DNA of 64,000 bases from Porticoccaceae bacterium. GTDB taxonomy: Bacteria; Pseudomonadota; Gammaproteobacteria; Pseudomonadales; Porticoccaceae. The translations under genes and the position numbers were made by a program. Position 1 is the first letter of the stretch. Each line of letters opens with the position of its first letter. Below the pieces are notes generated by a model that saw only the letters and a list, made by a program, of their open reading frames with translations, searched no databases and was not told the DNA's origin. This document shows, in pieces, positions 17,262 to 26,587 of this stretch. Where the stretch lies: NCBI GenBank assembly GCA_018069525.1, contig JAGPUQ010000005.1, positions 1 through 64,000 on the forward strand, in the 5' to 3' direction.

Positions 17262-18416
17262 TTAAGGTAATTTTTCTTCAGGGGCCTGGGGGTTGTTAGT
17301 AATAAACATGGCATCGCCATAACTGAAAAAGCGATAGCGCTCGGCTACGGCCACACGGTAGGCCTCCATCGTGTGGCGATAACCTGCAAAGGCGCTGACC
17401 AGCATCAGTAAGGTAGATTCCGGTAAATGGAAGTTAGTCAGTAGCGCATCGACCATTTTAAAGCGATAACCGGGATAGATAAAAATATCGGTCTCGCCCT
17501 GCATCGGCTGCATTTTACCGCTGCGCCCAGCCGTTTCCAGGCAACGCACGCTAGTGGTGCCAACCGCGATCACCCGCTTGCCCGCTGCGCGCGTCGCCTC
17601 GACTTGCTCGCAAAGCTCAGCGCTGACCTCAAGAATCTCGCTGTGCATATGGTGCTCGATAATATTCTCTACCCGCACCGGCTGAAACGTCCCCGCGCCG
17701 ACGTGTAAAGTGACAAAGCCAATATTGACGCCTTTATCGCGCAGGCGGGTTAACATCGCCTCGTCGAAATGCAGCCCCGCTGTGGGTGCAGCCACCGCAC
17801 CGGGCGTGTTTGCGTAGACGGTTTGGTAACGCTCTTTATCGGACTCTGCATCCGAGCGTTCAATATACGGCGGCAAAGGAACGTGGCCTACGGCCTCCAG
17901 TATTTCCAGTAGCGATGGCTGATCACTCCCCTCTTCCCCCACCAAACGGCCACTAAACTCTAATAGAAACAAATCCCCTTCGCGGCCCAGAACAGTTGCC
18001 TTATATTGATCATCAGGGTTTTGATCATCAGGGCTTTGATCACCCGAGTTTTGACCATCAGGGCCTTGGTCATCCGAGCTTTGGCCGTCGATCAGCATCT
18101 CAGCCCCTGCCTTAGGTGATTTACTGGCGCGAACTTGAGCCAGCGCAGTGTTATCGCTCAATAAACGTTCAATCAAGATTTCAATCTTGCCGCCGGTAGA
18201 TTTTTTACCCAACAGGCGGGCGGGGATTACTCGCGTATCGTTCATCACCAGTAAATCACCCGGCTCCACCAGGTCTAGTAGCCGGGTAAACGGGTGGTGT
18301 TCAAGCTCGCCCGTGCCTCCGTCTAATACCAGCAAGCGGCTATCCGTACGGTGGGCAGTGGGTTGGTTGGCGATAAGACCAGGGGGCAGGTCGTAGTGAA
18401 ACTGGTCAAGACGCAT
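17262..18416 (-). CDS. queA: S-adenosylmethionine:tRNA ribosyltransferase-isomerase QueA
   Basis: QueA moves the ribosyl part of SAM onto preQ1 in tRNA, forming epoxyqueuosine. The start [19 protein letters not shown] is canonical; the frame extends to 18497 but that part is not conserved. Other motifs are [28 protein letters not shown] and [16 protein letters not shown]. The protein has 384 residues, about 28 more than E. coli QueA. The excess is an Asp/Gln-rich insert of six 5-residue repeats ([10 protein letters not shown] and so on) encoded by a 15-nt tandem array at 18006-18095, placed between two conserved blocks of the N-terminal half. The enzyme is probably still active, since the conserved motifs are intact. 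Confidence 0.96.
   Translation of the reverse strand: MRLDQFHYDLPPGLIANQPTAHRTDSRLLVLDGGTGELEHHPFTRLLDLVEPGDLLVMNDTRVIPARLLGKKSTGGKIEILIERLLSDNTALAQVRASKSPKAGAEMLIDGQSSDDQGPDGQNSGDQSPDDQNPDDQYKATVLGREGDLFLLEFSGRLVGEEGSDQPSLLEILEAVGHVPLPPYIERSDAESDKERYQTVYANTPGAVAAPTAGLHFDEAMLTRLRDKGVNIGFVTLHVGAGTFQPVRVENIIEHHMHSEILEVSAELCEQVEATRAAGKRVIAVGTTSVRCLETAGRSGKMQPMQGETDIFIYPGYRFKMVDALLTNFHLPESTLLMLVSAFAGYRHTMEAYRVAVAERYRFFSYGDAMFITNNPQAPEEKLP
18006..18095. repeat. 15-nt tandem repeat x6 inside queA
   Basis: Six consecutive 15-nt units (TTGATCATCAGGGTT and variants) start at 18006, 18021, 18036, 18051, 18066 and 18081. Divergence rises toward 18095. The period preserves the queA frame. Confidence 0.92.
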
Positions 18417-18542
18417 AGGGTTCACGGTATTATTGCGGTGTGGTTGTGACGAAAACCGCGCCAGCGTAGCGGAAAACCGGGATTTTACCAAACCCATTTG
18501 GGTATCTATAGCCGCTACCGCAGAAAATAAAGCATTTCCACG

Positions 18543-18570
18543 TTGACCACCCTACTACCGCTGCTATAAT
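18543..18570 (+). promoter_or_regulatory. Sigma-70 promoter of tRNA-Leu
   Basis: TTGACC (18543-18548), a 16-nt spacer and a perfect TATAAT (18565-18570) end 11 bases before the mature tRNA 5' end. Confidence 0.85.
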
Positions 18571-18581
18571 TCGCGGCCCGT

Positions 18582-18668
18582 GCCAGAGTGGTGAAATTGG
18601 TAGACACACGGGATTCAAAATCCCGCGCCCTTAAAAGCGTGCCGGTTCGAGTCCGGCCTCTGGTACCA
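18582..18668 (+). tRNA. tRNA-Leu (anticodon CAA)
   Basis: An 87-nt class II tRNA with the leucine layout: acceptor strand GCCAGAG, D-arm GGTGAAATTGGTAGAC, anticodon stem CGGGA/TCCCG with loop TTCAAAA (CAA, reading UUG), a variable arm around CCCTTAAAAGCG, T-arm GCCGGTTCGAGTCCGGC, and an encoded CCA end. A strong promoter lies upstream. Its 3' 57 bases recur imperfectly at 27315-27371, making this the likely integration target of the intervening ectoine segment. Confidence 0.97.
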
Positions 18669-18681
18669 TCTTTATTTTTGT

Positions 18682-18720
18682 TTATAGACCTAACTTATAG
18701 ATCTAACTTATAGACCCAAT
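18682..18720. repeat. 13-nt tandem repeat x3
   Basis: TTATAGACCTAAC, TTATAGATCTAAC and TTATAGACCCAAT follow one another directly, 13 bases after the tRNA-Leu CCA. Looser related sequence continues to about 18770. Confidence 0.85.
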
Positions 18721-18789
18721 AGATATTCCTTTAACTATTACTCTAGCTATTCCTTTATACAGACCCAACAGATTATTTACCCTGCATCT

Positions 18790-18831
18790 CTTCGAAGACA
18801 ATGCTTCGAAGGCAATACTTCGAAGGCAATG
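18790..18831. repeat. 14-nt tandem repeat x3
   Basis: CTTCGAAGACAATG, CTTCGAAGGCAATA and CTTCGAAGGCAATG are contiguous, with a partial fourth copy. They lie just beyond the 3' end of the symporter gene. Confidence 0.88.
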
Positions 18832-18854
18832 GCTTCTATTCCACGCGGGCATTC

Positions 18855-20258
18855 TCAGGTGCTTCTCCGACCTGAAAAAAAACAACCCGTATATAAAATA
18901 ATGATACCTGTCAAAATTCCAGGCAGGCCTTCGTAAACCATTCCGTGCAATCCAAATAACCGCCAAACCAGTGCTACAGTAAAACCAGCAAGCATTGCTG
19001 CAATGCTGAAAAATTGTGACGGCTGCTTGCCAAAACATAAAAATATCAACAGGGGCGCAAACGCACTGGCCAAACCTGACCAGGCCATGATCACCATACT
19101 GAAAACACTTTGATTATTCATCAGCGCGAGTAAAAGTGCGATACCGGTAATCATAACGGTCGCCAATTTTAACAACCAGGTCTTCTCTATTTTGTGCGGC
19201 AGAATGTCATGAGTTATAGCGGCTGAGCAGCTCAACACTAATGAATCAGCAGTCGACATTGTCGCTGCAAAAATACCTGCCAGCATTAATCCCACAAGCA
19301 CCGAAGGCAGTAACTGTTGCGCCATGAGTGGTAGGGCTAGCTCCGCGTCAAACGACCCAGCATCGGGCAAGTAGATGCGAGCAAGCAAGCCAACACCGGT
19401 TGCCATACAGTAGAAGAGCGTAAACGATAAGTAATACCACACCTTGGCCAGCCGCATACTCGCTAAGTTGTTTAGTGTCATAAAGCGCACCATGATGTGG
19501 GGTTGCCCGATCACGGATAAGCCAGCAAATAACCAGCTTACAATAAACAGAGCTCCGCCGATCCACCCGGGAAATACCAGGTCTTTTGGCAGCCAGTCCA
19601 TAAACCCTTCCACGCTCTGCATCTGCTCAACCGCACTGGATAACCCTCCCAGATTCATTAACGCGACAAACAAAAGCACTCCCATCGCAAAAATCATCAC
19701 GATGGACTGGGCGGCATCTGTCCAGATCGATGCGCGAATACCTCCGGCAAAACAATACAGGCTGACAAGTACCGCTCCAGCAACGGCACCCGACCATAGG
19801 GGCCACGCTAATAGAACATGCAGCGCTTTCCCCCCAGCGACGAGCTGAGCCGAGGCGTAGGTCAACAAAAACAACAGGGAGATTATTCCGATCAAGCGCT
19901 GTAAAGAGGAGTGGTTTTGGCCATACCAATTGCTGAGCACGCCGGCATAACTCACTTCACCACTCTCGCCGGTTGCTCTTCGCAAGCGCTTGTGTACATA
20001 CAATGAGGCAAGGAAATCACCAGTAATCCAGCCGACCATCAACCAAATCGAAGCAAGCCCCGTTGCATAGGTGTAGCCAATAACACCGATAAACATATAG
20101 CCGCTATTGTTGGTTGCGACTGCCGATAAGCCCACTAACCAGGGGCGCACGCTACCACTGGCCAGATAGTAATCCTCTTTGGTACCTCGACTGCTCCAGG
20201 CAGACGACAAACCAATGAATGTAAACAGCAATAAAAATCCAACGAACGAATAAACCAT
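18855..20258 (-). CDS. Sodium:solute symporter (SSS family), last gene of the ectoine cluster
   Basis: A 467-residue transporter with about 13 hydrophobic segments. SSS-family features include DYYLASGSVRPWLVGLSAVATNNSGYMFIG near the start and GLMLAGIFAATMSTADSLVLSCSAAITHDI in the middle. Proline (PutP-type) and other osmolyte carriers belong here. Its position at the distal end of the ectoine gene set suggests uptake or recapture of ectoine, proline or a related solute, by context only. The ATG at 20258 is used; a TTG one codon upstream has a slightly better-spaced AGG. The gene is 112 bases after the TPR gene. Confidence 0.88.
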   Translation of the reverse strand: MVYSFVGFLLLFTFIGLSSAWSSRGTKEDYYLASGSVRPWLVGLSAVATNNSGYMFIGVIGYTYATGLASIWLMVGWITGDFLASLYVHKRLRRATGESGEVSYAGVLSNWYGQNHSSLQRLIGIISLLFLLTYASAQLVAGGKALHVLLAWPLWSGAVAGAVLVSLYCFAGGIRASIWTDAAQSIVMIFAMGVLLFVALMNLGGLSSAVEQMQSVEGFMDWLPKDLVFPGWIGGALFIVSWLFAGLSVIGQPHIMVRFMTLNNLASMRLAKVWYYLSFTLFYCMATGVGLLARIYLPDAGSFDAELALPLMAQQLLPSVLVGLMLAGIFAATMSTADSLVLSCSAAITHDILPHKIEKTWLLKLATVMITGIALLLALMNNQSVFSMVIMAWSGLASAFAPLLIFLCFGKQPSQFFSIAAMLAGFTVALVWRLFGLHGMVYEGLPGILTGIIILYTGCFFSGRRST

Positions 20259-20370
20259 CAATATTTACCTATCATTGCTGGTTTATCAGGCTTGTCATTC
20301 AGCCCCGCTCCTGTCACTAACGACGTGCATAGGTGCTGTTCGACCGCGAACTATGCTCACAACACCACCC

Positions 20371-21273
20371 TTAAAATTTAGCGCTTGAAACAGACGGCAA
20401 TTTATTCATCAAGTTGGCCAGCTCTTTGAATACCTCATCATTTACGAGCGCCCGCAGTGCAGGATCTTCAAGAAGATCTTCATGGTAACTATCCCGTCTA
20501 TTAAGCGCTTCGGCCAGAAAACGCAGCGCTTCATCAAACTGTTCCATAGCGGTATACGCACAGGCCAATTGATAAAAGGCATGGCTATTGTCGGGATCAA
20601 TTTTGAGTGCCTGGTGACACAAATTAGCGGCCCACTGTGGCTCATTTAACTCTAATACGGCATCGGCTTTATACGTCATCGCCTCACAGTCTTCGTGACG
20701 AAGTTTCAAAATCTCGTCATAGATAATGATTTTATTAGCAGGAAATGAATCTTGTTGCGCGCGCAACCAAAGCGATTGAACTTCCTGTGTTCGCTCGATC
20801 TCTTCTCGATTCTCATCAATATGCTGGGTTTTTTGCTGTAATTGCGTTTCGATCATTGCTAAGCGTTTTTCATATTCATTGATCAACTTGGAGATTTCTT
20901 CGTCCACGAAGGAATGAGCGCGCTCCTTGATATCCCTCATTGATGTCCAACCGACCAGCACCAATACGGATGTTGCCGCCGCAATCAAATAGAAAAAATA
21001 GGTTATCGTATCCGTGGCATAGCTGACCCCGCGATCGACCGACTGATGTTCCCTGTCTACAATCTGCTGGATCAGCTCTTGTTTTGTTTTTGCTTGATCG
21101 GTACGTAGCTGCTTGAGTTCATCCAGCACATAGCGCTCGACAAAGGGTGAATAGAGAGGCTTTGCTAATGACTCAACTGCGTTCTGCGCTTTTTTTTCAT
21201 CCGCGATTTCGGCCCATGAAGGCGCGGATAAAATACAGGAGAGCAAAATAACCGTTGCTAGGAGGCGAGACAT
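20371..21273 (-). CDS. Membrane-anchored TPR protein in the ectoine cluster
   Basis: This 300-residue protein has a signal peptide (cleavage near SWA-EI at about residue 21), a Gln/Lys-rich segment, one membrane helix near residues 90-108, a coiled coil (about 120-165), and two or three TPR units in the C-terminal half (NLCHQALKIDPDNSHAFYQL and AYTAMEQFDEALRFLAEAL). The start overlaps the end of the aspartokinase gene by 16 bases, so they are co-translated. No catalytic motif is visible. Its role in ectoine metabolism is unknown; a scaffold or sensor is a guess. Confidence 0.8.
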   Translation of the reverse strand: MSRLLATVILLSCILSAPSWAEIADEKKAQNAVESLAKPLYSPFVERYVLDELKQLRTDQAKTKQELIQQIVDREHQSVDRGVSYATDTITYFFYLIAAATSVLVLVGWTSMRDIKERAHSFVDEEISKLINEYEKRLAMIETQLQQKTQHIDENREEIERTQEVQSLWLRAQQDSFPANKIIIYDEILKLRHEDCEAMTYKADAVLELNEPQWAANLCHQALKIDPDNSHAFYQLACAYTAMEQFDEALRFLAEALNRRDSYHEDLLEDPALRALVNDEVFKELANLMNKLPSVSSAKF

Positions 21274-22691
21274 ATCGCCCTCCCATGGTCGTGCACTTCG
21301 ACTAAGGCCGCATGCAAACTCTTGACCGTCACATCGTAATCCGACTCACTTACGACAAACTGCATATCAACCTGACGCATCGATTGATGCACCGCCAGCA
21401 CACAGATATTATTGCTGGCCAAGGCCTGCACCGCTTTAGCCAAAATACCCGGCATCTGCATATCACTACCAATGGCAGATACGATAGCCACCTTTTGCTG
21501 ATTGAGTTCTGCTTCTGGGAAGCGCTTTTCAACAGCAGACTGAATGCGCCTTACTGTTTTCAAGTTAGTGGCTAAAAAATGCGTTAATGTGTTGGCGTTA
21601 ATATCTTTGGAAACAATTTGGGCGTTGAAGCGCTTTATGATTGCCAGCACTTCGAAATCATAGTCATGGATGCTACCGGCCATATTCTGATCAAATAACT
21701 CCAGTGCATACACGCCTTTACAGCCAGCAATAATTTCCACGCAAGGAGAATTGCTCACATAGTCACCGGTTATCAGTGTGCCTGTATGTTCCGGTTCAAA
21801 GGTGTTTTTAACGCGTAAAGAAATGTTGTTTTGTCTCAACCCCTTGGCCGCCTTAGGATGAATCGCTTCCATGCCCAAATTAGCCAATTGATCAGCCACG
21901 TCGTAGTTAGTTCTGCCAATAGGCACGGCCTTGTCCTCACCAACCAGACGCGGATCTGCACTGCTGAGATGAAACTCTTTATGAATAATGGCTTCCTTTG
22001 CTTGCGTTAAGACCGCCAAACGACTAAATATCATCTCGCTATAACCACGATCAAATGAGGTCATCAAGCCTGCATCGCTATGGGCGTAACCGGTAACGAT
22101 CGGAAGCTGTTTACTGAGATCAATACTAGCAAAGGCTTCCCGAATGCGTTCATCCAGTGATATATGCTTACTGGCACGCCAGCCCGTCAGGTCAACAAAA
22201 CAAGCATTAACGCCATCTCGTTTCAACAGCTTAGCGGTATTCCAGGCGCTATGCGCTTCACCGATGCTAGCGAGCATCTCTCTGACCGTCCCCAGGTGCG
22301 CTTCCAGAGCAAAGTGCCCATGTTGACAAAGGCTCTGTAAATCCAACAAACATTGCCTGGCGACTTCCATCCGTTCATCCAGAAAGCTGTTCGCCTGCTG
22401 AAGCAGTTCACCATCGCCAAAAAGTTGATGGTTCATGTTGCGCAGCTGGACAGTCAGTTCTTCAAACTTCTCCGACCAACTATGATCCTCCATACCGCTG
22501 GCAAACAAACCATAAACACCGGGCTGGCCGCTTTTTTTATGCTCCAGTAACTGATCCGTAATGCCACCATAAGCGGAAACCACGAACACACGCTGGTAAA
22601 GGTCTTTTCCACCACCTCTAAGGATAATGTTGTCTCGAACCGACGGGTAATCAAGCATCGAAGTACCGCCAATTTTTTCAATCGTATGCAT
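21258..22691 (-). CDS. ask_ect: Aspartate kinase, ectoine-cluster type (Ask_Ect)
   Basis: Catalyses phosphorylation of aspartate, the first step toward aspartate semialdehyde, the ectoine precursor. The N-terminus MHTIEKIGGTSM is the aspartokinase K-x-GGTS motif in the form found in the ectoine-linked paralogue. At 477 residues, it also has FDRGYSEMIFSRLA and two C-terminal ACT-like regions (KVAIVSAIGSDMQMPGILAK and ICVLAVHQSMRQVDMQFVV). Dedicated Ask_Ect enzymes are less feedback-inhibited than the housekeeping LysC, allowing flux to ectoine. It follows the zinc-finger gene by 21 bases. Confidence 0.92.
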   Translation of the reverse strand: MHTIEKIGGTSMLDYPSVRDNIILRGGGKDLYQRVFVVSAYGGITDQLLEHKKSGQPGVYGLFASGMEDHSWSEKFEELTVQLRNMNHQLFGDGELLQQANSFLDERMEVARQCLLDLQSLCQHGHFALEAHLGTVREMLASIGEAHSAWNTAKLLKRDGVNACFVDLTGWRASKHISLDERIREAFASIDLSKQLPIVTGYAHSDAGLMTSFDRGYSEMIFSRLAVLTQAKEAIIHKEFHLSSADPRLVGEDKAVPIGRTNYDVADQLANLGMEAIHPKAAKGLRQNNISLRVKNTFEPEHTGTLITGDYVSNSPCVEIIAGCKGVYALELFDQNMAGSIHDYDFEVLAIIKRFNAQIVSKDINANTLTHFLATNLKTVRRIQSAVEKRFPEAELNQQKVAIVSAIGSDMQMPGILAKAVQALASNNICVLAVHQSMRQVDMQFVVSESDYDVTVKSLHAALVEVHDHGRAICLAS

Positions 22692-22712
22692 AGTTAGCTG
22701 TAAACCTTTAAT

Positions 22713-23054
22713 TTAATCTTTTTTGTTGTCTGCACACGCCACACATAACCGGGTACTAGGAACGGCTTTTAGCCGGCCAATGGGAATATCACGGACGCAT
22801 AGAGCGCATACTCCGGCATCATCGGTCTGCATCCATGACAAACTCGTTGTTAGTTGTGCAAGTTCCAGTTTGTGCTCTAGCAGGACTTTCTCATCAACGG
22901 ATGCATTGATCGTCAAATCGAGATTGGCGGCGGCATCATCCGACTGACTCCGCTTCCTATCGGATATGGGACTGCAATCAGACAGTGTACTTTCCAAGAG
23001 ACTGGCACGCTTTTCTATTAATGCTATAAGCTGAAGGCGATCGTTTTTAAGCAT
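22713..23054 (-). CDS. DksA/TraR-type C4 zinc-finger protein
   Basis: This 113-residue protein has a helical N-terminal half followed by CALCVRDIPIGRLKAVPSTR and a CVAC pair, the four-cysteine zinc finger of the DksA/TraR family. Such proteins insert into the RNA polymerase secondary channel or act as related regulators. The DxxDA coiled-coil tip of true DksA is not evident, so its activity is uncertain. It starts directly where ectD stops and precedes the aspartokinase, an unusual insertion within an ectoine operon. Confidence 0.85.
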   Translation of the reverse strand: MLKNDRLQLIALIEKRASLLESTLSDCSPISDRKRSQSDDAAANLDLTINASVDEKVLLEHKLELAQLTTSLSWMQTDDAGVCALCVRDIPIGRLKAVPSTRLCVACADNKKD

Positions 23055-24005
23055 TTATATTCGCCTCTTTAACTTAGGTATTGGAATAATATTTTTTCTG
23101 GTACAGACATGTTCCGGCCTGGGTGTTTGAGCGCAAAATGGATTAACTACCTTATTACTCAAAGCGTTATAAACAAAAAAGGCATTGGATCTCGGAAACG
23201 GGGTAATGTTGCCGTTAGAACCGTGCATGAGATTACAGTCAAATACGATAACGCTGCCTGGCTTGCCCGCGGCTGACACAATACCACCCTGGGCCACTAA
23301 GGTTTTCAGACAATCATCAGAAGGCACGCCATACTCTTGCTTTTTTAGCGAGGTGAGGTAGTGGTCCTTCGGCGTTTCCCCCTCACACACGACATACTGC
23401 TTGTGCGATCCGGGGATCAGCATCAAGGGGCCGTTGCAGTCAAAATTTTCCGTCAAGGTAATCGACATACTGAGAGCGCGCATACGAGGCATCCCGTCTT
23501 CCATATGCCAGGTCTCAAAATCAGAATGCCAGTAAAATTCCTTTCCCCTAAATCCCGGTTTGTAGTTCAGTCGAGATTGATGGATATAAACTTCATCGTC
23601 CAACAGATATCGTGCAAGGTCAGCTAAGCGTTCATCAGCTGCAAGCGCTTTAAAATTCGGACTGTTTTCATGCACACGGAAGAGTGAACGCAGGTCATTG
23701 CTGTTCGGTTCGGTAATGACATCAGCTGATTGCTGAGTCTTCGGGTCGGCCCTGAGGCGATCAAGCTCCCGCTGAAACGTGCTTACCTCATCCGGGGTAA
23801 ACACATCGTTCAGCACGACAAAACCTTGCTCGTTATAGGCATCGATAAAGGAACAATCAACCGGAGGGGATTGCTCTTTAGAGGCATGCACAACGGGGTC
23901 CTGCCTGCCTATTAGCCTGGCGCTTTGTCCATTTCTCGACGGGTATACATCAGCTTCTCTCGCGAGAAAATCATCCGATGCTTGCTCTAATATCAATTCA
24001 CTCAT
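23055..24005 (-). CDS. ectD: Ectoine hydroxylase EctD
   Basis: An Fe(II)/2-oxoglutarate dioxygenase converting ectoine to 5-hydroxyectoine in the cytoplasm. The EctD signature segment is present around FYWHSDFETWHMEDGMPRMR, with the iron-binding His and Asp of HSD, then LMLIPGSHKQYV and the second iron His in DCNLMHGSNGNITPFPRSN. Length 316 residues, slightly longer than typical. It lies 11 bases after ectC and is immediately followed by the zinc-finger gene. Confidence 0.96.
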   Translation of the reverse strand: MSELILEQASDDFLAREADVYPSRNGQSARLIGRQDPVVHASKEQSPPVDCSFIDAYNEQGFVVLNDVFTPDEVSTFQRELDRLRADPKTQQSADVITEPNSNDLRSLFRVHENSPNFKALAADERLADLARYLLDDEVYIHQSRLNYKPGFRGKEFYWHSDFETWHMEDGMPRMRALSMSITLTENFDCNGPLMLIPGSHKQYVVCEGETPKDHYLTSLKKQEYGVPSDDCLKTLVAQGGIVSAAGKPGSVIVFDCNLMHGSNGNITPFPRSNAFFVYNALSNKVVNPFCAQTPRPEHVCTRKNIIPIPKLKRRI

Positions 24006-24016
24006 AATGTTAATCT

Positions 24017-24421
24017 TTACTTCTCGATGGTTTCCGCGTCCAGCTCATAGGCACCTTCGGCATTGTGTATTTCTTTGCCGTTAAGTGGTGGATTAAAAGT
24101 ACAGGCCATGGTCATTTCTTCAAAAGCTCGCAACATGTGCTTATCGTGCTTATCCAGCATGTAAATGGTGCCCGGCTCTATGGGATATTTTTTACCATCA
24201 GCTAGAGTTTCTATTTCACCTTTGCCTGACATGCAGTACACCGACTCCAGATGTTTTTGGTAATGCATCATAAAATCAGCGCCTTTATAGATGGTAGTAA
24301 TATGGAAGGAAAACCCCATCTGATCCTCTTTCAATAAGAGTCGCGTACTTTCCCAGTTACCGTCTGGGGAAACGACTCTTCGGTTCGTTTGATTGGCATC
24401 TGATAATTTTCTTACGATCAT
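24017..24421 (-). CDS. ectC: Ectoine synthase EctC
   Basis: Catalyses cyclisation of N-gamma-acetyl-diaminobutyrate to ectoine. A small cupin of 134 residues beginning [20 protein letters not shown], with [17 protein letters not shown] and the metal-site region [15 protein letters not shown] at 24433 is in frame, but the ATG at 24421 matches known EctC starts. It is 76 bases downstream of ectB. Confidence 0.96.
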   Translation of the reverse strand: MIVRKLSDANQTNRRVVSPDGNWESTRLLLKEDQMGFSFHITTIYKGADFMMHYQKHLESVYCMSGKGEIETLADGKKYPIEPGTIYMLDKHDKHMLRAFEEMTMACTFNPPLNGKEIHNAEGAYELDAETIEK

Positions 24422-24497
24422 AAACGGTCTCACTTCCTCAATTTTTTAGCTCAATAAGCATTACTTGCACACCCCTTAGTGCGGCAAAGCTCTGGAT

Positions 24498-25793
24498 TTA
24501 GTCGACTTCGAAATACATTTTCTCTTCTGGCATTTCGCTTTCTTTAGCACAAACTTCCCGAATCGAGGATTCAACAATATCAATGCCTTTTTTCAGGTTG
24601 TCGTCACTAATGATTAATGGACACAGGAATTTCACGACGTGATCATCGGCACCACTGGTTTCAATAATAAGCCCTTTTTTAAAGGCGTTATGGGTGATTT
24701 TTCCTGCGATATCTCCATTGACGCAGTTAATACCCTGGAACATACCCCGCCCTCTGGCGGAAAAGTTGCCTTCACCGTATTGACTCACAATACTTTCAAG
24801 TCGCTCGGAGACGTATCGTCCTTTTCGTTTAATATCTTCAGAGAATTTATTGTCACACCAGTAATTTTCTATAGCTGCTTTAGCCGTTACAAACGCCAGA
24901 TTATTACCCCGGAAAGTGCCGTTATGCTCACCTGGTTTCCACTCATCCAGCTCCGGCTTTATTAGCACCACAGCAAAAGGCAGACCGTAACCGCCTAAGG
25001 ATTTGGACAGGGTAATAATGTCGGGCTCAATGCCGGCTTCTTCAAAACTGAAATAGTCACCGGTACGCCCACAACCCGCCTGGATGTCATCCACAATGAA
25101 CAATATCCTGTGTTTCTTACAGACAGCTTGTAAGTTTTGCAGCCATTCAATACTAGCCACATTGATACCACCTTCCCCCTGGACGGTTTCTACAATCACC
25201 GCAGCGGGTGAGTTGATACCGCTACTGGAGTCGGACAACACTTTATCCAGGTATTCTGTGGTATCGATATTTTCGCCCAGGTAGCCGTCATAGGGCATAC
25301 GGTGCGTACCGATCAAGCTCACACCAGCCGCATCTCGATGATGAGAATTCCCTGTTGCTGCCAGCGCACCCAAACTTACCCCATGGAAGCCATTGGTAAA
25401 GGTGACGATGTTTTGCTGGCCCGTCACATTGCGCGCGAGTTTCATCGCAGCCTCTACCGCATTGGTACCGGTAGGTCCGGTGAACTGCACCATATACTCC
25501 ATGTTACGAGGCTTTAAAATTTTGTCATTAAACGTCTGTAAAAATTCGCCTTTCGCCTTGGTGTGCATATCCAAACCATGCGTGATGCCATCGTTTTGGA
25601 TGTAATCGAGTAATACTTCTTTAAACAGCGGGTTGTTATGACCGTAATTCAGGGTTCCAGCTCCGGCCAGAAAATCCAAATACTGATTACCCTCTTCGTC
25701 CCACATCAACTCACCTTGAGCGCGATTAAAAACGCGAGGGAATGCGCGGGCATAACTCTGTACTTCAGATTCAATTTCATTAAAAATTTTCAT
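24498..25793 (-). CDS. ectB: Diaminobutyrate-2-oxoglutarate transaminase EctB
   Basis: A class III PLP aminotransferase that turns aspartate semialdehyde and glutamate into L-2,4-diaminobutyrate. The start MKIFNEIESEVQSYARAFP and LDFLAGAGTLNYGHNNP are typical of EctB. The PLP region shows FIVDDIQAGCGRTGDYF and the lysine in TLSKSLGGYGLPFAVVLIKP, with WKPGEHNGTFRGNNLAF downstream. Length 431 is close to normal. It lies 20 bases after ectA, in the standard ectABCD order. Confidence 0.97.
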   Translation of the reverse strand: MKIFNEIESEVQSYARAFPRVFNRAQGELMWDEEGNQYLDFLAGAGTLNYGHNNPLFKEVLLDYIQNDGITHGLDMHTKAKGEFLQTFNDKILKPRNMEYMVQFTGPTGTNAVEAAMKLARNVTGQQNIVTFTNGFHGVSLGALAATGNSHHRDAAGVSLIGTHRMPYDGYLGENIDTTEYLDKVLSDSSSGINSPAAVIVETVQGEGGINVASIEWLQNLQAVCKKHRILFIVDDIQAGCGRTGDYFSFEEAGIEPDIITLSKSLGGYGLPFAVVLIKPELDEWKPGEHNGTFRGNNLAFVTAKAAIENYWCDNKFSEDIKRKGRYVSERLESIVSQYGEGNFSARGRGMFQGINCVNGDIAGKITHNAFKKGLIIETSGADDHVVKFLCPLIISDDNLKKGIDIVESSIREVCAKESEMPEEKMYFEVD

Positions 25794-25813
25794 GTGGCTT
25801 CTCTTACTTCGAG

Positions 25814-26317
25814 TTAACTGCGTGAGTTAAAAGGACCGATACGTACAAGGGTTTCAGAGTCGTGTTGCCCAGCAAAGTGGGTGTTTTTATCCATCCACTC
25901 TGATGATTGGAAGTCTGCTGACAGCGCCTTCGCCAGGCGTTTAAATAAAGCCCAGGATGCTGGGTTGTCCTGGGTTATGGTGGTCTCTAAATAAGCAATA
26001 TCTACGCAATGGGGGCGAGCAATAATGTGAGCCAACATGCGGGATGCTAAACCGAGCCCTCTGGCCTGCTCGGCAACGGCCACCTGCCAAACAAACAAGG
26101 TGTCCGGACGCTCAGGTATGACATACCCAGAGATAAACCCAACTAAAGCCCCATTCATTTGGGCAACGACCGAGGTATCGGCAAAGTGGCTGCACTGAAG
26201 GAGGTTGCAGTAGCTGGAGTTCATATCCAGGGGAGGGCAATTCTCAACCAAACGAAACACCGCCATACCGTCTCCGAGAACTGGAGACCTAAGCGCAATA
26301 TCTTCTAAATCGGACAA
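25814..26317 (-). CDS. ectA: Diaminobutyrate acetyltransferase EctA
   Basis: A GNAT-family enzyme acetylating L-2,4-diaminobutyrate. It contains the EctA sequence LVENCPPLDMNSSYCNLLQC, an acetyl-CoA region around VAVAEQARGLGLASRML, and TTITQDNPASWALFKRLA. It starts with TTG at 26317, supported by GGAG six bases upstream. First gene of the likely ect transcript, with a leader of up to about 280 bases shared with the divergent ectR gene. Confidence 0.95.
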   Translation of the reverse strand: MSDLEDIALRSPVLGDGMAVFRLVENCPPLDMNSSYCNLLQCSHFADTSVVAQMNGALVGFISGYVIPERPDTLFVWQVAVAEQARGLGLASRMLAHIIARPHCVDIAYLETTITQDNPASWALFKRLAKALSADFQSSEWMDKNTHFAGQHDSETLVRIGPFNSRS

Positions 26318-26357
26318 AAAAATCTCCAGTTATGACCCATCAAACCTGACTTCTTAA

Positions 26358-26369
26358 TTAGTAAACTAA
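26358..26369. promoter_or_regulatory. TTAG-N4-CTAA palindrome, candidate EctR operator 1
   Basis: TTAGTAAACTAA lies 41 bases upstream of ectA. A second site of the same form, TTAGTATTCTAA, is at 26588-26599 beside the ectR -10 box. The shared form and placement suggest a regulator site. A hairpin-forming palindrome AGGGCTAAAAGCCCT (26379-26393) is next to it. Confidence 0.45.
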
Positions 26370-26587
26370 ATATTTTTAGGGCTAAAAGCCCTACTGAAGC
26401 CTAAAGGCAGGATTAAACTAAAGGGAATAAAAAATAATCTGTCAGCAAAAAAAAAGCATTGTACACTAAGCAAATATTAAACTCCAGCTCAATCAGAAAG
26501 GTCTCCTGGATAGCCCACTTTATGGGATAGTCATAGCATCGACACGCCAAACCACAGGGCATCATCAAGGAAAGCAAAATAATTTAT

